A stretch of 64,000 nucleotides of DNA from Methanoculleus marisnigri JR1. GTDB taxonomy: Archaea > Halobacteriota > Methanomicrobia > Methanomicrobiales > Methanoculleaceae. Positions 51,132 to 59,971 of this stretch are shown in pieces. A program made the position numbers and the translations under genes. The notes below the pieces were generated by a model. That model was not told where the DNA came from. It saw nothing but the letters and a program-made list of their open reading frames with translations, and searched no databases. The stretch is from NCBI RefSeq assembly GCF_000015825.1, contig NC_009051.1, positions 1,482,695-1,546,694 of the forward strand. The letters are read 5' to 3'. The number at the start of each line of letters is the position of its first letter. The stretch's first letter is position 1.

Positions 51132-54100
51132 CTACAGGTCGCCGGTCTCATTTTCAGTCCGTGCCCGGATCCTCTCCACCGCGTTCTCGGCGGCTTTCCG
51201 GGCATACCAGTCCTCGTCGTCGAAGATGCCCTCGAGGGACGCAATCGCCCGTGCATCCCCGATCTCGGCGAGCACGTCCGCCACACGTTTCCGGACATCG
51301 CCGTCCGGGTCGTCGAGTGCGGCTACGACCGGCTCCATCGCAGGGGCTCCTATGGCGACGATTGCCGCTGCGGCCTCCCGCCGAACGCTGTAGTAGTCGT
51401 CGTGGAGGAGGTTCATGAGCCCCGGAACCGCACGCGGGTCGCCGATCTCCCCGAGGACTTTCGCCGCCCGCCGCCGGATACTGTCGTCGCGGTCGTCGAG
51501 CACCGCGAACAGCGGTTCGACCGCGATCGGTCCCGCCCGGGCGAGATCACCCCATCGTTCCTTTGCGATCAGGTAGACGACCGCCTCCTCTCCCGTTGCG
51601 GGCGACCATTCCAGGCGGTCGAGAGCGTCCGCGACCCCGGCACGGACACGGAAATGCTCGTCCGTGAGCGCACCGGGGAGCAGACGGCACGCCGGCTCGC
51701 CGATCAGGACGAGCGCCGCCACCGCGCTCTTCCGGGACGCGTCGTTCCCGTCCCTGAGGACGCGCAGGAGCGGCCTGACCGCCGGCTCGCCCATCATGCC
51801 GAGCGCCCGCACCACGACGCGCCCCAGGCGCCAGTCATCCTGCAGGAGCGCATCGGTCAGCGGTTCGATGGCCGCCGGGTTCCCGATCTTGCCGAGCGTC
51901 GCGGCCGCTCCCATCCTGATTGCCGGGGGAGCGGCGCGGAGCGCCCGGACCAGCGGTTCGACGGCCGGATCGCCGATACCGACGAGAGCCCGCGCCGCAC
52001 CCAGGCGGATCTGCCAGTCGCGGTCCTGGAGTGCGTCGATGAGCGGGATGACCGCCGGTTCGCCGATCATCTTGAGCGCTTCGACTGCCTTTCTCTGCGT
52101 GCCGTCCTGCTCTGTCCGGAGTTCGTAGATCAGCCTCGCGACTGCAGGCCCCCCGATCATCCCGAGCGCACGTGCCGCACCTACCTGGACCGCGCTGTCG
52201 GGATCGTTGAGCGTCCGGATCAGCGGTTCGACCGCACCGGGCCCGATCCCGGCGACGGAAGCCCACTGCTCCTTCGCGATCAGGTACCAGACGGTCTCGC
52301 TTTCGGTCTGCGGCTCCCATCCGGCTCTGCCGAGAACCTCGGCCGCACCCAGCCGGACCAGGTAGCGTTCATCGTTGAGCGCCTGCGTAAGCAGATCGAC
52401 GACCGGGTCCCCGAATCGGGTGAGGGCATCGATCGCCCCGAGCCTGAGGGTATCGTCGGGATGCCCCAGCGCCCCGATGAGCGGGGGCGCAGCCGCTTCC
52501 CCGAGACCGGCGAGCACATCTCCCGCCCGCTGCCGGATCAGGGCGTCGTCGTTCCCGAGCGCCTCGACCAGCGCATCGAAGGACGCCTCCCCCATCGCCT
52601 CGAATATCCCGGCTGCCGTCTGCCCGATCTCGGGATGCCCGAGAACCGGGACGAGCGCACCGGCTGCGGGTCTCCCGATCCTGACCAGCACGCCGGCGGC
52701 CGTTTTGCGGAGCCGGGTCTTGTCCAGGGCCTCGATCAGCGGTTCCACCGCCGGTTCGCCGATCCTGACAAGCGTCTCTTCCGCCGGTTCGCGGAGCGCC
52801 TTTCTGCCGAGCAGGCGGATCAGGGAGGGGACCGCAGGAGCGCCGATGCCGACCAGCGCCTCCATCGCCCCGGCCTGCACCGCCTCATCGAGGTCGCCGA
52901 GCCGTGCCGTCAGGAGATCGACGGCAGGAGCACCGAGCTCCACGATCTCCGCCCATCGCTGCAGCGCGATCAGGTAGACGATCTCCTCCTCTGCCCCCCC
53001 TTCGGGAGCCCACTCGAGTTTCTCGAGGACCCTTGCGGCTCCCATCCGGATCGACGAATTCTCGCCGTCGAGTGCCCCGGCAAGCGGTTCGAGTGCCGGA
53101 TCGCCGATCCCGGTGAGAGCGGCCGTCGCTCCCGCCTGCCCGTCGCCCTCCTCGCCGAGGAGGGGGATGAGGGCGTCTACCGCGGGCGCACCGATCCCGA
53201 TCAGGGCGTCGACGGCCTTCCGGTGAAGGCGGTCCTCGCCGGTCCTGACGAATTCGACGATAGCCGGAACCGCTTCGGGCGTCCCGAGCCTGCCCAGAAC
53301 CTCGACGGCGTTCTCCCGGGCGGCCCCGGCCCCATCTTCGAGCACCTCGAGAACGGGCGCCACGGCCGGTTCTCCGATGGCAACGAGCGCATCCGCCGCC
53401 ACCGGGGCGACGGTCTCGTCGGCGAGGGCATCCACGAGCGGGCCTAGCGCCGCCGGATCGCCGATCTCGCCGAGTGTCGCCGCAGCCTCGCAGCGTATAC
53501 GGTCGTCGTCGCCGTTGAGCGTCCGGATCAGCGGCTCGACGGCCGGCGGGCCCATCCGGGCAAGTTCCATCCACTCCTCCCGGGCAATCAGGTACCATGC
53601 CCGCTCGGTGTCGTTCCAGGGTTCCCAGTTCATCCTGCCGAGAATTTCGGCTACCCGGGACCGGATACGGGACTGCCCGGACGTCAGCGACTGGATCAGG
53701 GCCGGCACCGCCGGCTCGCCGAGCGCACCGAGAACGTTCCGAAGCGTTTCCTGTGCCTCCCCGTCCGTGGAGTCCAGGGCACGGATGCACGCCTCCGCCG
53801 CCGGTTCGCCGATCTTCACCAGGGCCGCCGCCGCCGTTCCGCGGAGGGAGGGGACAGAGAGCATACCGATGAGCGGTTCGACCGCAGGAGAACCGATCTC
53901 CGTGAGCGCCATGGCCGCCAGCGGGCGGATATCATCGTCCGCCTCGTGTAGAAACTCGACCAGGGGATCGACCGCGGCTCCGCCGATCTCCCCGAGAGTC
54001 CGGGCGGCGTTCCACCACACCTCCCTGTCGGGGGACTTCAGGATGCGGATGAGGGGTTCGACCGCAGTTTCCCCGTAATCCGCGACATCGAGCCACGCTT

Positions 54101-55370
54101 CGTCGGCGACGAGGTAGCGTATCGCGCCGGCGTCGTCGGGGGCCTTCCACCCGAGTTCCCGGAGAACGGAGGCCGCCGACCTCCGGATGCTCCGCTCAGG
54201 CGCACAGAGAGCCTCGATAAGGGAGGGGATTGCCTCGTCGCCGATCTCCCGGAGCGCGTAGCGGGCACCGAACTGCACCTCGCCGTCATCGCCGGCAAGT
54301 GCCGCGATGAGAGGCGGCACGGCGGGACTCCCGATACGCACGAGCGTGGCTGCCGCCCCGATCTGCGCCGTACTGTCCCCGAGCGCAGCAATCAGCGCAG
54401 GGATCGAATCCTCCCCGATCAGGGCGAGGGCTTCGGCGACGCACCACCGCTGCCGGTCGTCCGCAAGAGCGAGGGCCCGAACCAGGGGTTCTACGGCGTC
54501 TGCCCCACGTTCTGCGATGGCCCCGACGGCACGGCCGCGAACCCCGGCATCGTCACTGCCGAGGTCGTCGATGAGCGACTCGATCGGGCGTTCATCGCTC
54601 CCGGCGGCCACGGGCGCCGGCTCTTCCTCTTCTGGATCGAGTTCGGCGATCCCGGGCGAGGAGGCGTCATCGTCGAACTCGAGAATCTGCATGAGTTCTT
54701 CGTCGCTGAGGGAGCCGGGATACGGGGCAGGCAGGTCGTCGGAAGCAAGCGACGGCGGTTCATCCGGGAGAGAAAAGTCAGGGAAGACTCCTTCAGCCTC
54801 TGCTCCCTCCGCCGGGACGGGAGCATCGATCTCGTCCGGGGAGGCGAAGTCCACGGGAGGCTCTGCCGGGGAAGGGGCGGCAGCCGTCCCGTCCGGCGAA
54901 ACGAGAACATCGAACCGCTGGAGGGCATCGGGGACATTCTCAAGCCTCACAAGGACGCTCGTCCTATCGTCGGCCGGGACATGCCCGTCCCGGGGTGCCT
55001 CGACGGACACACCGGCAACCCGGGGTTTTGGGTCGTCCTCTTCATCGCTCTCTTCGACGTCTCTCTTTATCCAGTGCCTGATAAGCGAAGAGCCGTTCGG
55101 TCCGAAGAGCCCGGGCAGAGCCACGATGGGGCATACGGATTCAATCGCCGGCATACCCGGCATCCCCGCACCGGACAGGAGGAGAAGGCATATGATCCCG
55201 AAGATTGCGCAGATCAGGTAACGTAACGTCTGAGACGGCGAACGGTTGTCACCGGGTCCGGGCACGCACCCGCCCGCAGATACCGGCAACACCATCATTA
55301 CATCGCGGATTCCGGCTGCCGGATCGGCGGATTGGCTGTCCGGGAATGCTCGTCGGGCCTCGATGCACAT
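51132..55370 (-). CDS. Giant membrane-anchored HEAT-repeat (PBS-lyase-type) protein
   Basis: A 1412-residue protein with one N-terminal transmembrane helix (LICAIFGIICLLLLSG, about residues 52-67), an acidic disordered linker to about residue 250, and then uninterrupted HEAT repeats of about 31 residues to the C-terminus. Repeat wording is GxPAVxPLIxAL...VRxxAAxALGxIG. Superimposed is a larger unit: a motif of the type WxP...YLIAKExW recurs near residues 417, 590, 800, 1028 and 1268. It is predicted to be a long solenoid scaffold. No fused enzyme domain is seen. Transcription starts close to ATG 55370. Confidence 0.88.
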   Translation of the reverse strand: MCIEARRAFPDSQSADPAAGIRDVMMVLPVSAGGCVPGPGDNRSPSQTLRYLICAIFGIICLLLLSGAGMPGMPAIESVCPIVALPGLFGPNGSSLIRHWIKRDVEESDEEDDPKPRVAGVSVEAPRDGHVPADDRTSVLVRLENVPDALQRFDVLVSPDGTAAAPSPAEPPVDFASPDEIDAPVPAEGAEAEGVFPDFSLPDEPPSLASDDLPAPYPGSLSDEELMQILEFDDDASSPGIAELDPEEEEPAPVAAGSDERPIESLIDDLGSDDAGVRGRAVGAIAERGADAVEPLVRALALADDRQRWCVAEALALIGEDSIPALIAALGDSTAQIGAAATLVRIGSPAVPPLIAALAGDDGEVQFGARYALREIGDEAIPSLIEALCAPERSIRRSAASVLRELGWKAPDDAGAIRYLVADEAWLDVADYGETAVEPLIRILKSPDREVWWNAARTLGEIGGAAVDPLVEFLHEADDDIRPLAAMALTEIGSPAVEPLIGMLSVPSLRGTAAAALVKIGEPAAEACIRALDSTDGEAQETLRNVLGALGEPAVPALIQSLTSGQSRIRSRVAEILGRMNWEPWNDTERAWYLIAREEWMELARMGPPAVEPLIRTLNGDDDRIRCEAAATLGEIGDPAALGPLVDALADETVAPVAADALVAIGEPAVAPVLEVLEDGAGAARENAVEVLGRLGTPEAVPAIVEFVRTGEDRLHRKAVDALIGIGAPAVDALIPLLGEEGDGQAGATAALTGIGDPALEPLAGALDGENSSIRMGAARVLEKLEWAPEGGAEEEIVYLIALQRWAEIVELGAPAVDLLTARLGDLDEAVQAGAMEALVGIGAPAVPSLIRLLGRKALREPAEETLVRIGEPAVEPLIEALDKTRLRKTAAGVLVRIGRPAAGALVPVLGHPEIGQTAAGIFEAMGEASFDALVEALGNDDALIRQRAGDVLAGLGEAAAPPLIGALGHPDDTLRLGAIDALTRFGDPVVDLLTQALNDERYLVRLGAAEVLGRAGWEPQTESETVWYLIAKEQWASVAGIGPGAVEPLIRTLNDPDSAVQVGAARALGMIGGPAVARLIYELRTEQDGTQRKAVEALKMIGEPAVIPLIDALQDRDWQIRLGAARALVGIGDPAVEPLVRALRAAPPAIRMGAAATLGKIGNPAAIEPLTDALLQDDWRLGRVVVRALGMMGEPAVRPLLRVLRDGNDASRKSAVAALVLIGEPACRLLPGALTDEHFRVRAGVADALDRLEWSPATGEEAVVYLIAKERWGDLARAGPIAVEPLFAVLDDRDDSIRRRAAKVLGEIGDPRAVPGLMNLLHDDYYSVRREAAAAIVAIGAPAMEPVVAALDDPDGDVRKRVADVLAEIGDARAIASLEGIFDDEDWYARKAAENAVERIRARTENETGDL

Positions 55371-55435
55371 AATGAAAACTATACGTCTAAAAATTAAATA
55401 TGTTTGTTTCTCTTGCCGGGAAAATAAAAAAAATC

Positions 55436-55444
55436 TTTATATAT
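55436..55444 (+). promoter_or_regulatory. TATA box for a candidate non-coding RNA
   Basis: tttatatat preceded by an A-rich stretch (aaaataaaaaaaatc). A start about 25 bases on falls near 55465, at the left edge of a GC-rich, structured segment that has no protein gene on the plus strand. Confidence 0.5.
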
Positions 55445-55465
55445 CACCTGTTTCAGGAACGAATA

Positions 55466-55690
55466 TTAGCTTCCCGGGCCCCGGGGTTCCCGGGCAGCGC
55501 CCGCACCGCACCGGTGAGGCGTACCCGGCGGCGGTCACGGATGCGGTGCAGCAAGGACCGTAAGCCTGCCATGGATAACCGCCCGGCGGCTGAGGCCCCT
55601 GCATCATTGCAGCGCCGTGACCAACCAACCGCTACTTGCGGCATAACGGGGACCGCCATAGGTGTGCGGCCTTGCTGACGAATGAACCCA
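55466..55690 (+). ncRNA. Candidate structured non-coding RNA
   Basis: The segment from about 55466 to the end of the convergent DUF6573 gene is GC-rich and pairs well. Stems include gcaccgca (55503-55510) with tgcggtgc (55542-55549), the inner ccg(g)tga/tcacgg, and a ctgca-tcat-tgcag hairpin near 55600. An upstream strong TATA box points into it, and neither strand offers protein-like coding. It matches no RNA family I can name with confidence; it is neither an obvious SRP nor RNase P RNA. The 3' end is uncertain. Confidence 0.4.
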
Positions 55691-55721
55691 TCGACGCCCG
55701 AATAAAACCCCAAACAGCCGA

Positions 55722-56327
55722 TCAGAACCCTTCGTTCATGATCCGGTCGAGTTCCGAGCGCTTGATCCGCCAGGATCCCCCGCACTTGACCGCCGGAATC
55801 CGCTCCTCCCGTATGAACTCACGGATCCGGCCGGGGGTGAAGTTCAGGGTCGAGGCTACGTCCTCGACGGTGAGCATTGCGTCGCCTGCGGTACGGTGGT
55901 GGTCGCACCCGATCGTCTCCCAGTTCTCGTCCGGCAGCATGATGGTGATGACCGGTTCACCGTCGTCCCCGGGGGAGACCGCGGCCTTGAAGGTCAGTGT
56001 GGGAACAAGGCCGTTCTGGTAGAGGCTGACCTGAAACTCGAACTCCCCCTCGGTCATCGTGCAGGCTTTGTCCCTGAACGCATGAAGGGTGTCCCAGAGG
56101 TTCTCCGTAACGGTCTCCTGCGGGATGTTCGGGAACGGAACCATGCTCTGTGCGGCCCGTTCCGAGACGGCAAGGGGATACATGATCCCCAGATCCCTTC
56201 CCATCCGGGTGATCTCTACCAGATCGCCGTCATCGATGGCGTCCTGCCGTGTCTTCCTCTGCTGCTCCGGGTCGGCCAGCCCCCAGACGTCTTCCGGTTT
56301 CCGCAATCGCACTCTTCGTATCTCCAT
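55722..56327 (-). CDS. DUF6573-like protein with C-terminal excisionase-type HTH
   Basis: A 201-residue protein. The first 130 residues resemble DUF6573 (IDDGDLVEITRMGRDLGIMYPLAVSERAAQS then LWDTLHAFRDKA and FQVSLYQNGLVPTLTFKAAV), a family often found in plasmids and other mobile elements. The last 55 residues form a MerR/excisionase-like helix-turn-helix (LTVEDVASTLNFTPGRIREFIREERIPAVKCGGSWRIKRSELDRIM). The combination suggests a DNA-binding regulator. It is convergent with the candidate RNA transcript. Confidence 0.7.
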   Translation of the reverse strand: MEIRRVRLRKPEDVWGLADPEQQRKTRQDAIDDGDLVEITRMGRDLGIMYPLAVSERAAQSMVPFPNIPQETVTENLWDTLHAFRDKACTMTEGEFEFQVSLYQNGLVPTLTFKAAVSPGDDGEPVITIMLPDENWETIGCDHHRTAGDAMLTVEDVASTLNFTPGRIREFIREERIPAVKCGGSWRIKRSELDRIMNEGF

Positions 56328-56605
56328 GGGTCATATCTCTCCAGGTAATTTCGCGCTCTACTATACCACTATAGGGATATCGATCATAAAATATTTGCCA
56401 AATATTTTGGGGTATTTTCCGATTTGTTCCGCGTTAAAGGCTTATTCAGGAGGCCCCGTGAGTGAAATGACGCCATGAGCCGGCAAGAACCGTCATGCAA
56501 CTCCAGGGGAAGCGGATACAGGGCCAATAATCCAAAAATTATGAAGGACGTGGTGCGGAATACCGGCTGCAGACCCCGATCCCGGGAGAGCCGCTCCGAC
56601 AAAGC

Positions 56606-56612
56606 CTATATA
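56606..56612 (+). promoter_or_regulatory. TATA box of the CARF-PIN-HAD operon
   Basis: ctatata, 24-30 bases before the GTG at 56636 and only 9 before the GTG at 56621. The spacing suggests a leaderless transcript starting at the GTG of 56636. Confidence 0.55.
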
Positions 56613-56635
56613 GCATCAGGGTGAGTCTTGAAGCA

Positions 56636-57148
56636 GTGAACGACCCCGTGACACCCGCCTCCGGCGATGCCTACATAGCACTTCTCGGACGCTCGACATG
56701 GGCGCTCGTCAACGCTTACCACGCAGTCCTGCACGAGAAGGGGTTGCGCCCCGAACGGGTCATCATCGTCACCGAAGAACCCTATGCGCGGGAAGCATCG
56801 ATCGCCGCCGAAGCGATTGGAACCGTCTCGGAGGGATACGGGTTCGCCCCCGCGATCAAAACAGAGATCCTGCCCGAAGCAGACTTCGTACGGGCCGGAC
56901 AGACGATCCGGTCGCTTGCGGGGGATCTCATCCGGCAGGGATTCGACGTGGCGATCGACATCACCTCGGGCAGGAAAGTCACGGTCGCCGGGGCGCTCAT
57001 CGCGGTCTCGGTCGCGGGGCTCGATATCCGGCACATCTATTATCTCGCCATGAAGAGCACCGACGACGTCGCAAAACCCTACATGATGATCCCACACCAG
57101 ATCCAGCAGATCCGGGATATCATGGAAGATGCGGGGGCGAGAGAATGA
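56636..57148 (+). CDS. Stand-alone CARF-like (Rossmann-fold) sensor domain protein
   Basis: A small protein of about 170 residues with the CARF pattern: GDAYIALLGRSTWALVNAYHAVL, RVIIVTEEPYAREASIAAEAI, then DVAIDITSGRKVTVAGALIAVSVAGLDIRHIYYLA. The DITSGRK segment corresponds to the conserved (D/N)(I/L)T(G/S)GxK ligand loop that binds cyclic oligoadenylates in CRISPR type III ancillary proteins. There is no effector domain fused. The stop overlaps the start of the PIN-like nuclease (ATGA). GTG 56621 is an upstream in-frame alternative. The assignment is from motif pattern only. Confidence 0.7.
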   Translation: MNDPVTPASGDAYIALLGRSTWALVNAYHAVLHEKGLRPERVIIVTEEPYAREASIAAEAIGTVSEGYGFAPAIKTEILPEADFVRAGQTIRSLAGDLIRQGFDVAIDITSGRKVTVAGALIAVSVAGLDIRHIYYLAMKSTDDVAKPYMMIPHQIQQIRDIMEDAGARE

Positions 57149-58152
57149 ACGATACGGTCATCAGGGAGGGCGAACTGCAGGTTCTCATCAACAGCCTCGA
57201 AGAGATCCGCGTTACTTATCCGCTCTACGAGGGCGAGATCATGGTCGCACGTCCCGAAGGAACCGGGTTTTCGCTCGAACTGCCTGCGTCCCGCGAGACC
57301 TTCCAGGACTGGCTCGCCGAATACGAGCCGATCGCCGGCGAACTTCCCTCCTACGCCGATCTCCAGGAGTGCATGTTCGCAAGCGGGATCGCCCGGTACG
57401 TGAACCAGACCGCCTTTGAATCGATGCTCGCGTCTTACGGGCAGCTCAAGAAAGCCGTCTTCTTCGGCCTGGATACGAACCTTTTCTACCACGGGTTTGC
57501 ATCGAACAACCCCCGGATAGATCACGCCTCCTACCTGATCGTCGATACCGTCCGGGACGAGATCACGTATGCCATCAACCGCAAGTACCCGGCAAAGACG
57601 ATCGGGGAGATGACGACGCAGGCGCCCGTCTGCCGGGAATACATCGCGGAACTCGAGAACAAACGGATGAAACGGTCGAGGAAAGCGGCGTATCTCGCGC
57701 TGAAAGAGTACCGCACCATCCGCGACCGGGCGACGGAGATTGCAGCGCCGGGCCCGCATACGCACCTCTCAGAGGAGAACGACCATAACATCGTCCGGGC
57801 GCTCAGAAGGTTCGAAGAAGAGCGGTACGCTCTCCCGGTTCTCCTGACCGCCGACATCTACATGGCCGACCTCTGCATGGCCGAGGGGCTCGAGTACTTC
57901 TACTTCGACCGCCCATATAGACAGGAGGCAACAATCTGCACGGCGCAGGCGTTCCGGCGGCTGCTCTTCAACATCGCCGCCGTCTTCGGGTTCGTCGACT
58001 GCAACGGCATCGCGATCTTCGGGGAGTACGGCGGGAAGGGCAACGACCTCGACGAACTGAAGGTCCGTTTCCGGGACGACGAAGCGTACCGTGCATTCAT
58101 GAGGGAACTCAAGATATGCAGAAACCTGACGGCACTCGGCATAACGCGGTAG
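57145..58152 (+). CDS. PIN-like nuclease domain protein
   Basis: A 335-residue protein. Residues 105-260 carry the PIN layout: VFFGLDTNLFYHGF (first acidic D110), TVRDEITYAIN (D138/E139), SEENDHNIVRALRRFEE (D213) and PVLLTADIYMADLCMAEGLEYFYFD (D237, the VLxTxD..A..A motif). Large N- and C-terminal extensions (1-100 and 260-335) are unrecognised. PIN domains cut RNA with acidic metal-binding residues. Coupled 4-base overlap with the CARF-like gene suggests the sensor controls it. It overlaps the HAD gene by 37 bases. Confidence 0.7.
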   Translation: MNDTVIREGELQVLINSLEEIRVTYPLYEGEIMVARPEGTGFSLELPASRETFQDWLAEYEPIAGELPSYADLQECMFASGIARYVNQTAFESMLASYGQLKKAVFFGLDTNLFYHGFASNNPRIDHASYLIVDTVRDEITYAINRKYPAKTIGEMTTQAPVCREYIAELENKRMKRSRKAAYLALKEYRTIRDRATEIAAPGPHTHLSEENDHNIVRALRRFEEERYALPVLLTADIYMADLCMAEGLEYFYFDRPYRQEATICTAQAFRRLLFNIAAVFGFVDCNGIAIFGEYGGKGNDLDELKVRFRDDEAYRAFMRELKICRNLTALGITR

Positions 58153-58811
58153 AGGCGGTCCTCTGCGACATGGACAACACCCTCTTCGACCTTGTCGGAG
58201 CGATGCGGGAGGCGTGCCGGTGCGTGGTCGACTATCTCGGAACCGGCGACCCGGAAGCGCTCTTTTCGCAATTTCTCCGGGGAATTCACGGGTTCGAGGA
58301 TCACGAGAACATACGCGACTACATGAGCGAACTCGGGGTCTATGAGCCCGGAACGTTCGAGGTCTGCTGCCGCACCTACGAGGACGTGAAACTCGGTCTG
58401 GTCGAAGCCTACCCGGGCGTCGAGGAGACGCTCCGGGGCCTCCGGGACGCCGGGATCTCTCTCGCGGTCGTGACCGACGCGGAGGCGCCCCAGGCACGCC
58501 GGCGGCTCGATAAGACCGGGCTCATCGACTACTTCGAGACCGTGGTGACCCCGGAGGTCTCGGGCAGGCGAAAACCGGAGCCCGACTCCCTCCTCTACGC
58601 TCTCCAGCGGCTCGATGCCTCCCCGGCGCGGGCGATGATGGTGGGCGACAGCCTGATTCGCGATATCGCGCCCGGGAGGCATCTCGGGATGGTGACCGCG
58701 TTCGCCGCCTACGGCGACTGGCGCGACGGCAGCCCGGCAGATGTACAGGCCGATATCGTTCTGGCCGAGTTCGCCGAACTCGCGGGCCACGTGGGCATTA
58801 CGGGCCGGTGA
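58116..58811 (+). CDS. HAD-family phosphatase
   Basis: A 231-residue haloacid-dehalogenase-type hydrolase, class with a helical cap. Motif I LCDMDNTLFD (D-x-D, about residues 17-22), motif II VVTDAEA (T near residue 121), motif III with K in RKPEPDS, and motif IV VGDSLIRDI. All four are intact. It overlaps the PIN-like gene by 37 bases on a different frame, so it is likely co-transcribed. It could dephosphorylate a small metabolite or nucleotide; there is no sequence clue to which. Convergent with marker protein 8. Confidence 0.88.
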   Translation: MQKPDGTRHNAVEAVLCDMDNTLFDLVGAMREACRCVVDYLGTGDPEALFSQFLRGIHGFEDHENIRDYMSELGVYEPGTFEVCCRTYEDVKLGLVEAYPGVEETLRGLRDAGISLAVVTDAEAPQARRRLDKTGLIDYFETVVTPEVSGRRKPEPDSLLYALQRLDASPARAMMVGDSLIRDIAPGRHLGMVTAFAAYGDWRDGSPADVQADIVLAEFAELAGHVGITGR

Positions 58812-59669
58812 TCAGCGGAGCGGCGAGGGCGATTGCGATCCCGGCACCGGGAGGCGCGCTCCGTGGACGATGACCTGCTGATCGGTCTCCGCGACTTTCC
58901 CGAGGATGACTGCCTTCCCTGCGGCCGTCATCGCGAAGACCGGGATCGACGTCCCCGCCTGCAGGAGCGCGGTCTTCGCCGCCTCCTCCCGGACGTAACG
59001 CGAGGCGCAGGCGGTGAGGAGATCAGCCGACCGGGCCATCAGCGCGGCGTCCTCCCGTGAGATCCCGGTCGTATGGACGGCGACGATCACGGCACCGGGG
59101 AAACGCTCCCGGATAGCCGCTGCTTCGGCGGCAACGGCGGTGGTCACGGCTATCCGGCGGTGGCCGAGTTCTGCCGCCAGGGCGACGCCGGCGGCCTGAT
59201 CGATCGCGGCGGTTGCCGGATCGAGGACGACGCCCCCGTTCTCCTCGATCCGCGCGATCACCTCGCGGATCGGGCTCGTCTTCACGAGCCCCGACATCCG
59301 GCCGCCGATTCCCTGGATGAGGGCGGGGTTCGTCGCAACAAGCGTCCCCGCCCCGTCGGAGGCGATCACCGCGGCGTCGAGGTCTCCCCGGCGGACGGCG
59401 CTGCTCAGGAGTTCCGACGCCCCGAAGAGAACGAAGTCCGGCCCGGCGAGGACCTCGCGCTCCGGCGTGCACATCCCGAACGATCGAATCCGTTCCTCGA
59501 TATTCTTCCGTATCTCCTCCGTCGTCATCTCCTTGACCGGGAAGGCGAACCGCCGTGCCAGCGGGCAGTCCTCTATCTGCGGCGTCCCGACCTCGACCAC
59601 CCGGCCGTTCCGGATCACGACCAGGCATCTGCCGGCGGCCTCTACGATATGCTCGTCACGGTCGCTCAT
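58812..59669 (-). CDS. Methanogenesis marker protein 8 (DUF2099)
   Basis: A 285-residue protein of the DUF2099 family, restricted almost wholly to methanogens and linked with methanogenesis by phyletic pattern. Family wording: HIVEAAGRCLVVIRNGRVVEVG, IRSFGMCTPEREVLAGPDFVLFGASE, AAVIASDGAGTLVATNPALIQGIGGRMSGLVKTSPI and ITTAVAAEAAAIRERFPGA. The FGMCT cysteine is a candidate metal ligand. Its biochemical role is not firmly settled. ATG 59669. It ends one base from the HAD gene stop, convergently. Confidence 0.92.
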   Translation of the reverse strand: MSDRDEHIVEAAGRCLVVIRNGRVVEVGTPQIEDCPLARRFAFPVKEMTTEEIRKNIEERIRSFGMCTPEREVLAGPDFVLFGASELLSSAVRRGDLDAAVIASDGAGTLVATNPALIQGIGGRMSGLVKTSPIREVIARIEENGGVVLDPATAAIDQAAGVALAAELGHRRIAVTTAVAAEAAAIRERFPGAVIVAVHTTGISREDAALMARSADLLTACASRYVREEAAKTALLQAGTSIPVFAMTAAGKAVILGKVAETDQQVIVHGARLPVPGSQSPSPLR

Positions 59670-59803
59670 GAAAAAAAGTAGAACCGGCAGGGGAATAAGG
59701 GTGCCTCCCCCCGACCCCGGGGTAAACTCTTATCAGATGAATCCACCATGAAATTGTAGGCAATTCATGATACGCTTACAGCATCAAGGCGGGGTGAGGG
59801 GAG

Positions 59804-59962
59804 ATGGGCAGGATCTGTAGCCCGTTCGTCGTGATCGAGTGCAGCCGGGAGTGCGGTTTCTCCCGGCTCTACAACGAGCCCACCGAGGAGCAGAGCCGGG
59901 AGATAACCGATACGAAGACATGCCCCGCCTGCGGCGCCCCCGTCCGGCGAAGGCTCTTTTAA
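59804..59962 (+). CDS. Small zinc-ribbon protein
   Basis: A 52-residue protein: MGRICSPFVVIECSRECGFSR then CPACGAPVRRRLF. Cysteines at C5, C13, C17 and the C-terminal CPACG form a putative zinc-binding set. It is directly upstream of the DUF1624 gene (9-base gap) in the same direction. No family that I can name. Confidence 0.55.
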   Translation: MGRICSPFVVIECSRECGFSRLYNEPTEEQSREITDTKTCPACGAPVRRRLF

Positions 59963-59971
59963 CGGAGAATC

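Noticed and set aside
51402-53447. 681-codon plus-strand open frame with periodic sequence
   Set aside because: Its repeats mirror the HEAT repeats on the other strand; not an independent gene.
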